IMG/VR virus record: IMGVR_UViG_3300025896_000050
Location: 1 to 42,464 of that record
Strand: one strand, 5' to 3'
Source: a virus
DNA length: 42,464 bases
Part shown: positions 1 through 5,199 of the stretch, piece after piece
How the letters are laid out: every line of letters starts with the position of its first letter
Numbering within the stretch: position 1 is the stretch's first letter
Translations under genes and position numbers: made by a program
The notes under the pieces: generated by a model
Told to the model about the DNA's origin: nothing
What the model saw: the letters and a program-made list of their open reading frames with translations, nothing else
Database searches by the model: none

Positions 1-104
1 CCTACAAGCTTATGACCTGAGAAGTGCAGGAAAGCAGCGTATGGTGTATCCGAAGTTTTATACGGCTCAAGGTTAGTTGAGGGCTCGTCCTGTGTCGGGG
101 TCAT
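1..104 (-). CDS. DUF5659 protein, N-terminal part only (second copy of the gene at 42104-42394)
   Basis: This is the first 34 or so codons of the DUF5659 gene, cut by the window edge because the terminal repeat begins inside it. The start codon at 104 overlaps the 3' end of the terminase gene by 32 bases, so on the circular map the gene directly follows terL. It is preceded by an AAAGGA ribosome site. It is not a separate gene; see the full copy at the other end. Confidence 0.9.
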   Translation of the reverse strand, partial: MTPTQDEPSTNLEPYKTSDTPYAAFLHFSGHKLV

Positions 105-174
105 AGTCTCGTTTCCTTTTTTCTTTCTTAATTGGTTTTGCTTTATCCAACGCCATGTACCTAATTGCGTCCAT
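1..174. repeat. Terminal direct repeat, copy 1 (partner 42291-42464)
   Basis: The first 174 bases recur as the last 174 bases of the window. They differ at two positions only (45 and 48 here). This is what an assembly of a circular or terminally redundant phage genome gives, with a unique unit of about 42,290 bases. Both differences are silent in the DUF5659 gene read leftward through the repeat. This suggests two real sequence variants rather than random error. Confidence 0.95.
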
Positions 175-1410
175 TGCGTGGTTAAAATCATCTTCTGGAG
201 TATTCAATATCGTGCCATCTGATGTGCGTTCAAATGAATACCTCTGGAATTCTTTAATGGTGTTTTTACATGAGGCGTGGACAAACAGCTTAGGTTTACC
301 AGTGCCTTCACGTACTGCTAACAGTGCTCTGACTTCTTTAATACCTGCGTAAATAGAGTCAGCACCCTTCTTTGATGGACTAATGCGGAAGCGGCGTGAA
401 CGTAAGAACTCCATCTCGAACTTACCTCGGGAGTCACCGATGATACGGGTGTACATGTCGTAGCCCATCTTATCTCGGAGAATTTCTACAAGTTGGTCCG
501 GCTTGGTATCTGGTTTGTAGAACTCATCAAAAATCCACCAGTTCCCGGCATAGTCAATACGGATAAATATGGCGGCGGTAGGGTCTGTCATACCAAAGTC
601 GATAGACAGATTGAGTGTTCCTTCACGAGGGATCAGGTTTACGTCGTTAAAGACGTGGGTATCGTAGTCAAAATCAGCATAAACCAACTGAGTAGGGTTG
701 ACGAACTCAGCCATCCACTCCTGATTAAACTGGTCAAGCTTACCTTCTTTTTCATACTCAGATCGGGCTTCTTCAAACTCGGTGTTTGTGAAGTATGGGT
801 TGTCAAGTGCGGTAGCGTGAGAGAAGAAGTATCGGTCCGGGTCTAATTTTGCGTTCTGAATAAGGTCATAAAAGTGGTTCTGGATACCATTAGGCGTAGA
901 AATGAAAACAGCCCAACCGTTGCGGTCTGCAAGTGCCGGGCGAACAATAGTGTCGTAGAGATATTTACCATCACTCATGAAGGCGTACTCATCCATGACT
1001 GCACCACAAATACCAGTACCACGGAGGGAGTCAGGGTTGTCAGCACCCTTTAATTCGATACGAGTAGGAGGTAGTTCTGGGTCGTGATTGATAAGAAGCT
1101 TGCCGGAAGTAGTCTCAATTTCCATTCCAGACAAGTGATCGAACGTGATAGATAGTTCTTGTTCGTTAAACGTCATAAAGTCGCCTTTATACGTCTTACA
1201 AATGTCACGCCAGTAAATAGACTTAGCCTGTTTGTAGGTAGGGGCAATGATATAGTACGTCCCTTGACGCAACATACCTTCCAAAACTACCTTTTCCCAG
1301 ACGGCTACTGATTTTCCCGTTCGACGACCCCAGTTCAGCACCTTGTAGCGGTGCGTATCTGCGAGAAATTCAGCCTGTTTGGGGTGGGGATTTGGGAGTA
1401 TTAGTGCCAT
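73..1410 (-). CDS. terL: Terminase large subunit (packaging ATPase/nuclease)
   Basis: 445 residues, the usual length. The motor that pumps DNA into the prohead through the portal and cuts the concatemer. Walker A GRRTGKS lies at 28-34 and Walker B ICGAVMDE at 134-141 with the catalytic D-E pair. A coupling-type STPNG motif sits at 171-175. The C-terminal RNase H-like nuclease shows SIDFG (D271), GDSRG (D326) and HAMDAIRY (D414). It is transcribed leftward from a strong promoter at 1467-1495 and is first in a long leftward late block that continues through the circle junction at 42.4 kb. The ribosome site before the ATG at 1410 is weak. The small subunit candidate is not adjacent but 3.8 kb away at 5207-5701. 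Confidence 0.97.
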   Translation of the reverse strand: MALILPNPHPKQAEFLADTHRYKVLNWGRRTGKSVAVWEKVVLEGMLRQGTYYIIAPTYKQAKSIYWRDICKTYKGDFMTFNEQELSITFDHLSGMEIETTSGKLLINHDPELPPTRIELKGADNPDSLRGTGICGAVMDEYAFMSDGKYLYDTIVRPALADRNGWAVFISTPNGIQNHFYDLIQNAKLDPDRYFFSHATALDNPYFTNTEFEEARSEYEKEGKLDQFNQEWMAEFVNPTQLVYADFDYDTHVFNDVNLIPREGTLNLSIDFGMTDPTAAIFIRIDYAGNWWIFDEFYKPDTKPDQLVEILRDKMGYDMYTRIIGDSRGKFEMEFLRSRRFRISPSKKGADSIYAGIKEVRALLAVREGTGKPKLFVHASCKNTIKEFQRYSFERTSDGTILNTPEDDFNHAMDAIRYMALDKAKPIKKEKRKRDYDPDTGRALN

Positions 1411-1466
1411 TTTTCATTGTGAAGCGAGTGCTTCGAGTACATTTTTGTTTTATTCGATTTGATACC

Positions 1467-1495
1467 AGTATAGCACAGATTTGACAAAATGTCAA
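1467..1495 (-). promoter_or_regulatory. Sigma70-type promoter for the terminase and late block
   Basis: Read leftward: TTGACA (1490-1495), a 17-base spacer ending TGC, then TATACT (1467-1472). The -35 box is one arm of the dyad TTGACA-AAA-TGTCAA (1481-1495), which could be an operator. It lies between a leftward terminator (1511-1538) and terL, so it is the obvious start of the late transcript. Confidence 0.85.
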
Positions 1496-1510
1496 GGGGT
1501 AATTGTGGGC

Positions 1511-1538
1511 AAAAATAAAAGACTCCGCTAAGAGTCTT
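1511..1538 (-). terminator. Intrinsic terminator, leftward
   Basis: Stem AAGACTC/GAGTCTT (1519-1525 with 1532-1538), 6-base loop, followed leftward by a U-rich tract (A-rich 1511-1520 on the + strand). It ends the short untranslated transcript that begins near 1803 and insulates the terL promoter from it. Confidence 0.85.
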
Positions 1539-1803
1539 CTAAAAAGGAGGGCAATTCTGGGTGAGAATTCCGATTTCTCGGGTAACTCACATGATCTCCC
1601 TCTGCACTAATAGCCAATTTATTGTCTAGTTAGTTTTTGGGTTGAAGGGAGATTGCTCATCATCTGTATTTCTACGATATATCCCTTTCCCCTTATCGGG
1701 TACTCCGGGCACAGCCCTTACGGGCAGATAACAAGGTCCTAGCCGTGCAGCCAGCTTATTGAACGACCAAAATTGTGAAAACGACACTACCTTGCGAGTA
1801 GTC
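1511..1803 (-). ncRNA. Candidate structured small RNA (about 290 nt), own promoter and terminator
   Basis: A self-contained transcription unit between the tRNA cluster and terL. The promoter at 1810-1838 puts the start near 1803; the terminator at 1511-1538 closes it. No reading frame with a ribosome site is present; the longest ATG frames are 14-16 codons. Two folded domains are visible in the leftward RNA. The first has a helix TTATC/GATAA (1693-1697 with 1727-1731) enclosing GCCC-GTAA-GGGC, a GNRA tetraloop hairpin (1714-1725). The second, just before the terminator, is a long arm: GAGGG/CCCTC (1547-1551 with 1598-1602), GTGAG/CTCAC (1561-1565 with 1586-1590) and tip CCGA-GAAA-TCGG, again a GNRA loop. 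The GNRA loops appear only in the leftward sense. It does not match tmRNA, RNase P, SRP or 6S RNA by eye. Function unknown. Confidence 0.6.
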
Positions 1804-1809
1804 CATTTC

Positions 1810-1838
1810 ATAGTAGCATAAGCGAGTTGATTTGTCAA
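1810..1838 (-). promoter_or_regulatory. Promoter of the 1511-1803 RNA unit
   Basis: Leftward TTGACA (1833-1838), 17-base spacer ending TGC, TACTAT (1810-1815). Its -35 box starts only about 10 bases past the CCA end of tRNA-Asn. Confidence 0.85.
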
Positions 1839-1847
1839 GTACTTTTT

Positions 1848-1922
1848 TGGCTCTCTCGGATGGGGTCGAACCCAGAACCGCCGCATTAACAGTGCGGTGC
1901 TCTACCATTGAGCTACAATCCA
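1848..1922 (-). tRNA. tRNA-Asn (anticodon GTT), badly paired acceptor and T stems
   Basis: Full-length 75-base cloverleaf with genomically encoded CCA and discriminator G. D stem GCTC/GAGC and anticodon stem CCGCA/TGCGG are perfect; the loop CTGTTAA gives GTT. The acceptor stem, TGGATTG against CGAGAGA, mispairs at positions 2-71, 3-70 and 4-69. The T stem CTGGG/CCATC pairs only at its inner two positions. Either a decaying gene or one needing editing. It is last in the tRNA array, three bases after tRNA-His. Confidence 0.7.
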
Positions 1923-1925
1923 TTA

Positions 1926-2001
1926 TGGGGTGACAGAGGAGGATTGAACTCCCATCTTCAGGACCACAACCTGACGTGATAACCATTTCACTACCGTCAA
2001 C
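1926..2001 (-). tRNA. tRNA-His (anticodon GTG)
   Basis: Loop TTGTGGT on stem TCAGG/CCTGA gives GTG. The D stem GTGA/TCAC and the T arm GGGAG-TTCAATC-CTCCT are sound. A G at -1 pairs with C73, the histidine identity signature, and CCA is encoded. Positions 2-7 pair with 66-71, but T1 faces C72, a mismatch at the first pair of the acceptor stem. Confidence 0.88.
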
Positions 2002-2032
2002 ATATGTTTTTCGTATCACTATGATACGATTT

Positions 2033-2107
2033 TGGCGTCCACAACGGGAATTGAACCCGTGATACTACCGTGACAGGGTAGCGTATTAACCGCTATACTA
2101 TATGGAC
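2033..2107 (-). tRNA. tRNA-Asp (anticodon GTC)
   Basis: Acceptor GTCCATA/TGTGGAC pairs throughout (one G-T). Anticodon stem CTACC/GGTAG carries loop CTGTCAC, anticodon GTC. T arm CACGG-GTTCAATT-CCCGT region is regular, discriminator G, CCA encoded. With tRNA-Met it is one of the two fully regular members of the cluster. Confidence 0.97.
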
Positions 2108-2111
2108 ATAT

Positions 2112-2185
2112 TGGTGAAGTAGGAAGGACTCGAACCTTCGCCTTCGGTTTTACAGACCGTCGTGCAACCTTTGCTCTACAACTTA
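2112..2185 (-). tRNA. tRNA-Tyr-like (anticodon GTA), short variable loop, mispaired
   Basis: Loop CTGTAAA gives anticodon GTA. T arm GAAGG-TTCGAGT-CCTTC is perfect; discriminator A; CCA encoded. Acceptor TAAGTTG against CTACTTC mispairs at 1-72 (T-C) and 6-67 (T-T). The D stem has an A-A and the anticodon stem an A-A at its base. The variable region is only about four bases, whereas bacterial tRNA-Tyr normally has a long variable arm. It sits two bases after the CCA of tRNA-Pro. Confidence 0.75.
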
Positions 2186-2187
2186 TT

Positions 2188-2261
2188 TGGTCAAGGTGAG
2201 TGGAGTTGAACCACCGACTGAGGTATCCAAGACCCCCATGTTACCGTTACACTACACCAAG
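2188..2261 (-). tRNA. tRNA-Pro (anticodon TGG)
   Basis: Anticodon stem GGGGT/ACCTC with loop CTTGGAT gives TGG. T arm GGTGG-TTCAACT-CCACT is regular, discriminator A, CCA encoded. Acceptor CTTGGTG against CACCTTG pairs at 1 and 4-7 but has two T-T mismatches at 2-71 and 3-70. It follows directly on the terminator-like hairpin at 2262-2291, so its transcription needs read-through or a start I cannot see. Confidence 0.87.
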
Positions 2262-2291
2262 ATATATAAAAAGCCCCTCAGATGGGGGCTT
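2262..2291 (-). terminator. Intrinsic terminator, leftward, just before tRNA-Pro
   Basis: Leftward AAGCCCC (2285-2291) and GGGGCTT (2271-2277) form a 7-bp stem followed by a U-rich run. It would end the short transcript starting near 2466. Because tRNA-Pro begins immediately after, partial read-through could set the amount of the five-tRNA array. Confidence 0.8.
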
Positions 2292-2466
2292 ACAGTAATT
2301 TTGTTATTTGTTTAAATACGCTAAACACCAGCCCCATCGGAATGTGGATCATAATTCTGCGGTTGGTGTTGGTTGAAATTACTCATATTTGGTTTGCGAC
2401 GCCTAGTTTTACTTTTCGATTAGCGTTATAGAGTGCATAGACAAAGAACACTAGGAAAGAAATCGT
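2292..2466 (-). other. Short transcript between tRNA-Met and the other tRNAs
   Basis: Promoter at 2473-2501 and terminator at 2262-2291 bracket about 200 bases. The only reading frame of note is 2321-2386 (21 codons, rich in Asn, Gln, His and Pro, ending in GAGV), without a visible ribosome site. It could be a small RNA, a tiny peptide gene, or a leader controlling the tRNA array. Confidence 0.45.
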
Positions 2467-2472
2467 ATTTAC

Positions 2473-2501
2473 ATACTAGCATACTTCTTATGTTTTGTCA
2501 A
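2473..2501 (-). promoter_or_regulatory. Promoter, leftward, downstream of tRNA-Met
   Basis: TTGACA (2496-2501), 17-base spacer ending TGC, TAGTAT (2473-2478). It begins nine bases past the CCA of tRNA-Met, the same layout as the promoter after tRNA-Asn. Confidence 0.85.
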
Positions 2502-2509
2502 GTACTAAA

Positions 2510-2585
2510 TGGTGCTGGGGGTAAGATTTGAACTTACGACCTCCTGCTTATGAGACAGGCGAGCTGACCACTGCTCTACCCCAGC
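2510..2585 (-). tRNA. tRNA-Met type (anticodon CAT)
   Basis: All stems pair: acceptor GCTGGGG/CCCCAGC, D stem GAGC/GCTC, anticodon stem CCTGT/GCAGG with loop CTCATAA, T arm GTAAG-TTCAAAT-CTTAC. Discriminator A and CCA are encoded. CAT could serve elongator Met or, if modified to lysidine, Ile; I cannot decide from sequence. A first pair G1-C72 argues against an initiator tRNA. Confidence 0.95.
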
Positions 2586-2657
2586 GAGAGAAAACCCCCG
2601 TCACGGGACAGGGGCAGGAGAAAAGCCACGAAGGTCTAGGACCATCACGACTCTTGC

Positions 2658-2686
2658 ATTATAACATAACCTTTATGATTATGCAA
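2658..2686 (-). promoter_or_regulatory. Promoter for tRNA-Met, embedded in a dyad
   Basis: TTGCAT (2681-2686), 17-base spacer ending TGT, TATAAT (2658-2663). The promoter lies inside an imperfect inverted repeat with arms starting GCATTAT and ending TTATGC (about 2656-2685), which could be an operator. A short CCCG/CGGG hairpin follows in the leader. Confidence 0.75.
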
Positions 2687-2690
2687 GCTT

Positions 2691-2990
2691 TTACTGACAA
2701 CCTTCGCAAGCGAGAGCGTCAGATGGGTCGATAGGGGCGTCAACCGAGGTGCCTTCGAGGGCACTAACCAAGGCACCGATATTGAAACCTGAGATTACCT
2801 TCTCACCCACTACAGTCACTGGAACCATCATTCGTCCGGACAACTCGACAACCTTTTCAATAAGCGACGGATCAGAGTCAACATCTTTCTCGATATAGTC
2901 GATGTTTTTGTTTGTCATGTATGCTTTCATCATCTTGCATGGTGCACAAGTTGATCGGGTGTAGATTTCTACTGGGCTACTTACTGTCAT
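2691..2990 (-). CDS. Glutaredoxin-like thiol-disulfide protein
   Basis: 99 residues with the thioredoxin fold signature of small glutaredoxins: beta strand, CAPC redox pair (15-18), and a VPVTVVG strand with the cis-proline near 56-62. Phage glutaredoxins usually reduce ribonucleotide reductase or keep proteins reduced, but no reductase gene is in the window, so a host partner is inferred. The C-terminus has an added Cys pair (CEGC) two residues from the end, which is unusual. Ribosome site AAAGGA precedes the ATG at 2990. It is read leftward from the promoter at 3438-3466 behind a leader of about 440 bases. Confidence 0.85.
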   Translation of the reverse strand: MTVSSPVEIYTRSTCAPCKMMKAYMTNKNIDYIEKDVDSDPSLIEKVVELSGRMMVPVTVVGEKVISGFNIGALVSALEGTSVDAPIDPSDALACEGCQ

Positions 2991-3431
2991 TTGATTTTTC
3001 CTTTGTTTTGTGTTTTAGTTTGTATATCAACCCATAGTCCCCCCTCTTATCCCGTGAAGGAATGGGGAAGCAGAGCAACCGCCAGACCGGGGGATAATTC
3101 GGGAGTTTGATCTTCAATTAGTCTAACAAATACTCAAGGCGTAAGCTGGTATGTTTAAATTGGTTGACTTCGCTTACTTCTACGCTGGGGGGTTATCTAG
3201 GAGCGTAGCCCGTGAACCTTGTTTGTTAAAAGTTTTTGTCTTGCCTTTGACCATCCGGGCTGCGAGCCCCTTCACTTGCCGTCGATGATACCTAGAGATC
3301 AGAGCGACGATTTAGCCAAAGTTGGGAGTTTTAGGTTTTTTTTATCGAGAGGCTTCCTAAAAACCACGCTGTTGAAGATGTTTGTTTCCTGCGAGAGGAA
3401 GGTATTTTGCACTCTAAACGCATAAATACTG
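2991..3431 (-). other. Long 5' leader of the glutaredoxin gene (about 440 nt)
   Basis: No conventional gene fills this stretch. Read leftward it holds the hairpin GGGCT-CGC-AGCCC, a 7-bp stem CTACGCT/AGCGTAG, and a long-range pair TTATCCC/GGGATAA close to the glutaredoxin start. A 24-codon frame (3180-3254) with a basic, protein-like N-terminus is present, but its nearest purine-rich stretch is 12 bases upstream. One AAAACTCCC motif lies at 3324-3332. It may be a regulatory leader or carry a small RNA. Confidence 0.5.
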
Positions 3432-3437
3432 TGTCTA

Positions 3438-3466
3438 ATACTAGCACAAAACGCTTATTTTTTCAA
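3438..3466 (-). promoter_or_regulatory. Leftward promoter (glutaredoxin leader)
   Basis: TTGAAA (3461-3466), 17-base spacer ending TTGTGC, TAGTAT (3438-3443). It is back to back with the rightward promoter at 3479-3507; the two -35 boxes are 12 bases apart. Confidence 0.85.
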
Positions 3467-3478
3467 GTACATTTATGC

Positions 3479-3507
3479 TTGACATTTACGTACAAGTATG
3501 CTACAAT
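3479..3507 (+). promoter_or_regulatory. Rightward promoter, divergent from 3438-3466
   Basis: TTGACA (3479-3484), 17-base spacer ending TATGC, TACAAT (3502-3507). It starts the short transcript that meets a terminator at 3578-3608. Confidence 0.88.
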
Positions 3508-3513
3508 GTATTA

Positions 3514-3608
3514 CAGATCGCAACATTTTAACACAATTCAGGAACAGTCTAGCACGTGCATTTGACGTGTTCCGCCTAAGCCCCACTTTTTCGTAGGGGC
3601 TTTTGTAT
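3514..3608 (+). ncRNA. Short RNA of about 95 nt or attenuated leader
   Basis: From the expected start near 3514 to the terminator there is no reading frame. A hairpin CACGT/ACGTG (3553-3557 with 3565-3569), extended by GGAA/TTCC, precedes the terminator. It may be a stand-alone small RNA, or a leader whose terminator controls read-through into the genes from 3759 on. Confidence 0.5.
3578..3608 (+). terminator. Intrinsic terminator/attenuator, rightward
   Basis: Stem AAGCCCC (3578-3584) with GGGGCTT (3596-3602), loop of 11 bases, then TTTTG. It lies only about 65 bases after a strong promoter start. Confidence 0.85.
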
Positions 3609-3611
3609 TAT

Positions 3612-3682
3612 GGGGATGAAATAGATGATCGACCATAGCCTAGACTATTGGGACTCCGGGGCAGTACCGGACATCTCCACCA
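3612..3682 (+). ncRNA. tRNA-like structure with CCA end, no D arm
   Basis: A 71-base stretch with tRNA geometry at both ends. GGGGATG (3612-3618) pairs with CATCTCC (3672-3678) over seven positions (one G-T), followed by A and CCA. Directly inside is a 5-bp stem TCCGG/CCGGA with a 7-base loop, exactly where a T arm belongs, but the loop is GGCAGTA, not TTCRANY. An arm ATAG-CCTAGA-CTAT stands in the anticodon position and contains CTA. No D stem can be formed. It may be a decayed tRNA or a tRNA mimic at an mRNA 5' end. Automated tRNA finders would probably miss it. Confidence 0.45.
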
Positions 3683-3758
3683 GACAGTATAAATTTGAAG
3701 TGATAAGAAAAAATAGTGGGTGCACAAGGTGTTCACCCCATCGAGGATGTAACAGAAC

Positions 3759-3920
3759 ATGGCGAAAGCACAGAATAAAAAAGCAGTGGCAGATAAACCG
3801 AGGAAGAAAAAGTCGCATATCGTACCGCACCAGAATTATCTATGGCAATACTTTTCCACAGATCAGAAAAAGGTACTGCTAAATATCAAGAAAACGGTTG
3901 ACAAAACGCAAGCTTTTTGA
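3759..3920 (+). CDS. Small basic protein, 53 aa, unknown
   Basis: ATG at 3759 opens 53 codons ending TGA at 3918-3920. The N-terminal half is very rich in Lys and Arg (MAKAQNKK, then PRKKKSH); the rest contains an aromatic stretch YLWQYF and more lysines. This composition suits a nucleic-acid-binding peptide, but I recognise no family. A GAGG about 12 bases before the start is a loose ribosome site. An 85-codon frame (3625-3882) overlaps it in another phase and looks less like a protein. Confidence 0.5.
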   Translation: MAKAQNKKAVADKPRKKKSHIVPHQNYLWQYFSTDQKKVLLNIKKTVDKTQAF

Positions 3921-4123
3921 TACACTTATTAGTAGAAGATAGGGCACCTTCCTAACTTCGCAAAAACACACATGAGGTCTTCGGACCAATACAAAAACTC
4001 CCAGACTCGGCTTAGTAAATCATTGCCCCGAGCCAAGTTACCGGATCTTGACAAATACCGGGTCCTAGTTATAGATCATACGTAAATTTATAACTTTCAT
4101 ACAAAACAAATAGAAAGAATTAT
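3921..4123 (+). other. Intergenic stretch with hairpins and an AAAACTCCC motif
   Basis: No gene seen. It holds a GGTC-TTCG-GACC hairpin with a stable UUCG loop (3976-3987), an AAAACTCCC motif (3994-4002), a CTCGG/CCGAG stem (4006-4010 with 4028-4032) and the promoter at 4048-4075. Confidence 0.5.
4048..4075 (+). promoter_or_regulatory. Probable promoter of the 4.1-4.9 kb small-gene operon
   Basis: TTGACA (4048-4053), 16-base spacer, TATAGA (4070-4075), about 50 bases before the first gene. The spacing is one short of the family and TGC is missing, so this is weaker than the others. Confidence 0.5.
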
Positions 4124-4360
4124 ATGCCTAAAAATAGTACATATACCCCTGCTTCGACGAACCCTAACAACGCTCGAAGTCTTATATTGGATAGTCACAG
4201 CGAAGCAAACAACGCTATCGTTGCTGATCCTGTAACAGCTCGTCGTACTGACGTTAATAAAGGTGCTGAAACACAAGCAGCTTACAACCTCCGTGTCAGT
4301 CCCGGCACTCAACCAGTCCAGCCCGGACCAACTAAAAGCTACTTAGGAAACAACCTCTAA
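4124..4360 (+). CDS. Small protein with QAxYNxR...YLG motif, copy 1
   Basis: 78 residues, no family recognised. The N-terminal 40 residues are Asn/Ser-rich. The C-terminal segment (47-75) closely resembles that of the next protein: both contain E-x-QA-x-YN-x-R, then G-x-QP, and finish K-x-YLG (14 of 28 aligned positions identical). The two genes are therefore tandem paralogs or share a peptide module. The stop overlaps the next ATG by one base (TAATG). The ribosome site is weak. Possibly a small virion or host-takeover protein; I cannot tell which. Confidence 0.75.
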   Translation: MPKNSTYTPASTNPNNARSLILDSHSEANNAIVADPVTARRTDVNKGAETQAAYNLRVSPGTQPVQPGPTKSYLGNNL

Positions 4361-4569
4361 TGGGTATTCTTAACCGTAAGAAGACTGACACTAAGCCAGT
4401 CGAGGAACCTAAAGAGTTCGTACACCCTGGCGAACGCTTCTACTCAGCAGAAGAAATCCAACGCAAAGAAGGCGAGTCTCAGGCTGATTATAACGCTCGT
4501 ATACCTGTAGGTGTCCAGCCTATCGTTCCTGTAGCTGATAAAGACTACCTCGGACGACCACGAGCCTAG
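4360..4569 (+). CDS. Small protein with QAxYNxR...YLG motif, copy 2
   Basis: 69 residues. The N-terminus (1-37) is charged and different from copy 1, while residues 38-65 share its motif, so the shared part behaves as a domain. It starts inside the stop codon of copy 1, indicating translational coupling, and is followed two bases after its stop by the next small frame. No transmembrane or zinc motif. Function unknown. Confidence 0.8.
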   Translation: MGILNRKKTDTKPVEEPKEFVHPGERFYSAEEIQRKEGESQADYNARIPVGVQPIVPVADKDYLGRPRA

Positions 4570-4570
4570 T

Positions 4571-4729
4571 ATGGAGAAAAGCCCGGAACCATCATCCTTA
4601 GAAGGGCAGCTAACTTTATTCGAGGTTAGGACTTTCTTAGGTAGGACCGTGCTGATACTGGATAACATCTGCTATCCTCAGTTTACTTTAGAGGAAGAAG
4701 ATGGAACGCCGGAACCTCTTATCGGCTAA
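4571..4729 (+). CDS. Small acidic protein, 52 aa, unknown
   Basis: The ATG at 4571 follows the preceding stop by one base (TAGTATG), and the frame runs to TAA at 4727-4729. Composition is acidic at both ends with a hydrophobic middle (TFLGRTVLILDN). It overlaps the next gene by 29 bases. Support comes from tight packing in the operon; no homolog recognised. Confidence 0.6.
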   Translation: MEKSPEPSSLEGQLTLFEVRTFLGRTVLILDNICYPQFTLEEEDGTPEPLIG

Positions 4730-4940
4730 GAATGGATGGCTTGCTATTGGAGCAGGTGTCCTAGCGTATGAGATACTATGTCCTGAAGGCGAGTTACTAA
4801 GCGAGGGGGTAGATAGAGCCTTAGAACGCCATCCGACGCTTACACGGCTTGCAATAGGGGCTACAGCATTACACTTGCTGAATATGTTACCTGAACAATA
4901 TGATCCATTCCATAGACTCTCAAAAGTAATTGGCAAATAG
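4701..4940 (+). CDS. Small DUF7427-like membrane protein
   Basis: 79 residues. A hydrophobic segment near 12-25 (GWLAIGAGVLAYEI) is followed by an acidic patch (CPEGELLSEGVDRALE), RHPTLTRLAIGATALHLLNMLP, and DPFHRL near the end. This order, with the HP-x-LTR and HLLNxLP-x-x-DPxH elements, is what I recall of a small membrane protein family common in actinobacteriophages (DUF7427); assigned from memory. A strong AGAGGAAG ribosome site lies before the ATG. Last gene before the terminator at 4953-4988. Confidence 0.8.
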   Translation: MERRNLLSAKNGWLAIGAGVLAYEILCPEGELLSEGVDRALERHPTLTRLAIGATALHLLNMLPEQYDPFHRLSKVIGK

Positions 4941-4952
4941 TATAATATAAAA

Positions 4953-4988
4953 GGACCCCTCCTGCACCTGTGGGGGGTCTATTTTTTT
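4953..4988 (+). terminator. Intrinsic terminator, rightward
   Basis: Stem GACCCC (4954-4959) with GGGGTC (4974-4979), then TATTTTTTT. It ends the 4.1-4.9 kb operon. Confidence 0.88.
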
Positions 4989-5010
4989 GATTGAAATTAT
5001 TTTTGCGTAT

Positions 5011-5039
5011 GGTACCTACGCTTATATGGTACCTTTTTT
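5011..5039 (+). terminator. Second terminator-like hairpin from repeated GGTACC
   Basis: Two GGTACC palindromes (5011-5016 and 5028-5033) can pair with each other and are followed by six T. It may back up the terminator at 4953-4988. From here to 5206 there is no gene, only the repeat and dyad described separately. Confidence 0.5.
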
Positions 5040-5157
5040 ATTTGTTGGGTATACACATGGGGGTCATGATTTTCTATACTAGGGTGGATGGGACCCAATG
5101 AATTCTGGGGGTGTGGGTCAACCTAGCCCGGCACACATATAATATGCAAAATCAGCC

Positions 5158-5169
5158 TCACCCCTGTTA
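5158..5169 (+). repeat. 12-mer TCACCCCTGTTA, copy 1 (downstream of terS-like gene)
   Basis: Exact copy of a 12-mer found three times around the terS-like gene (also 5257-5268 and 5779-5790). Candidate binding site for the small terminase subunit or an operator. Confidence 0.7.
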
Positions 5170-5175
5170 TCTTAC

Positions 5176-5199
5176 GTCGCACAATATATGTTGTACGAC
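5176..5199. promoter_or_regulatory. 24-bp dyad GTCGnACAA-N6-TTGTnCGAC
   Basis: A perfect two-part inverted repeat (GTCG/CGAC and ACAA/TTGT) beside the 3' end of the terS-like gene. No U-run follows on either strand, so it is more like a protein-binding site than a terminator. Confidence 0.5.

Noticed and set aside
1540-1803. tmRNA, RNase P RNA, SRP RNA or 6S RNA
   Set aside because: None of the defining strings (tRNA-like ends with a tag frame, RNase P core motifs, SRP tip, 6S bubble) could be found.
1626-2019. Two leftward open frames (86 and 87 codons) in the tRNA/small RNA region
   Set aside because: They run through tRNA-Asn, tRNA-His and the structured RNA unit; the composition is not protein-like.
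2991-3431. Group I intron or other ribozyme in the glutaredoxin leader
   Set aside because: No P7-type core or disrupted gene is visible; only simple helices.
3625-3882. 85-codon rightward frame
   Set aside because: It overlaps the tRNA-like element and the better small frame at 3759, and its second half reads as an out-of-phase copy of a Lys-rich coding stretch.
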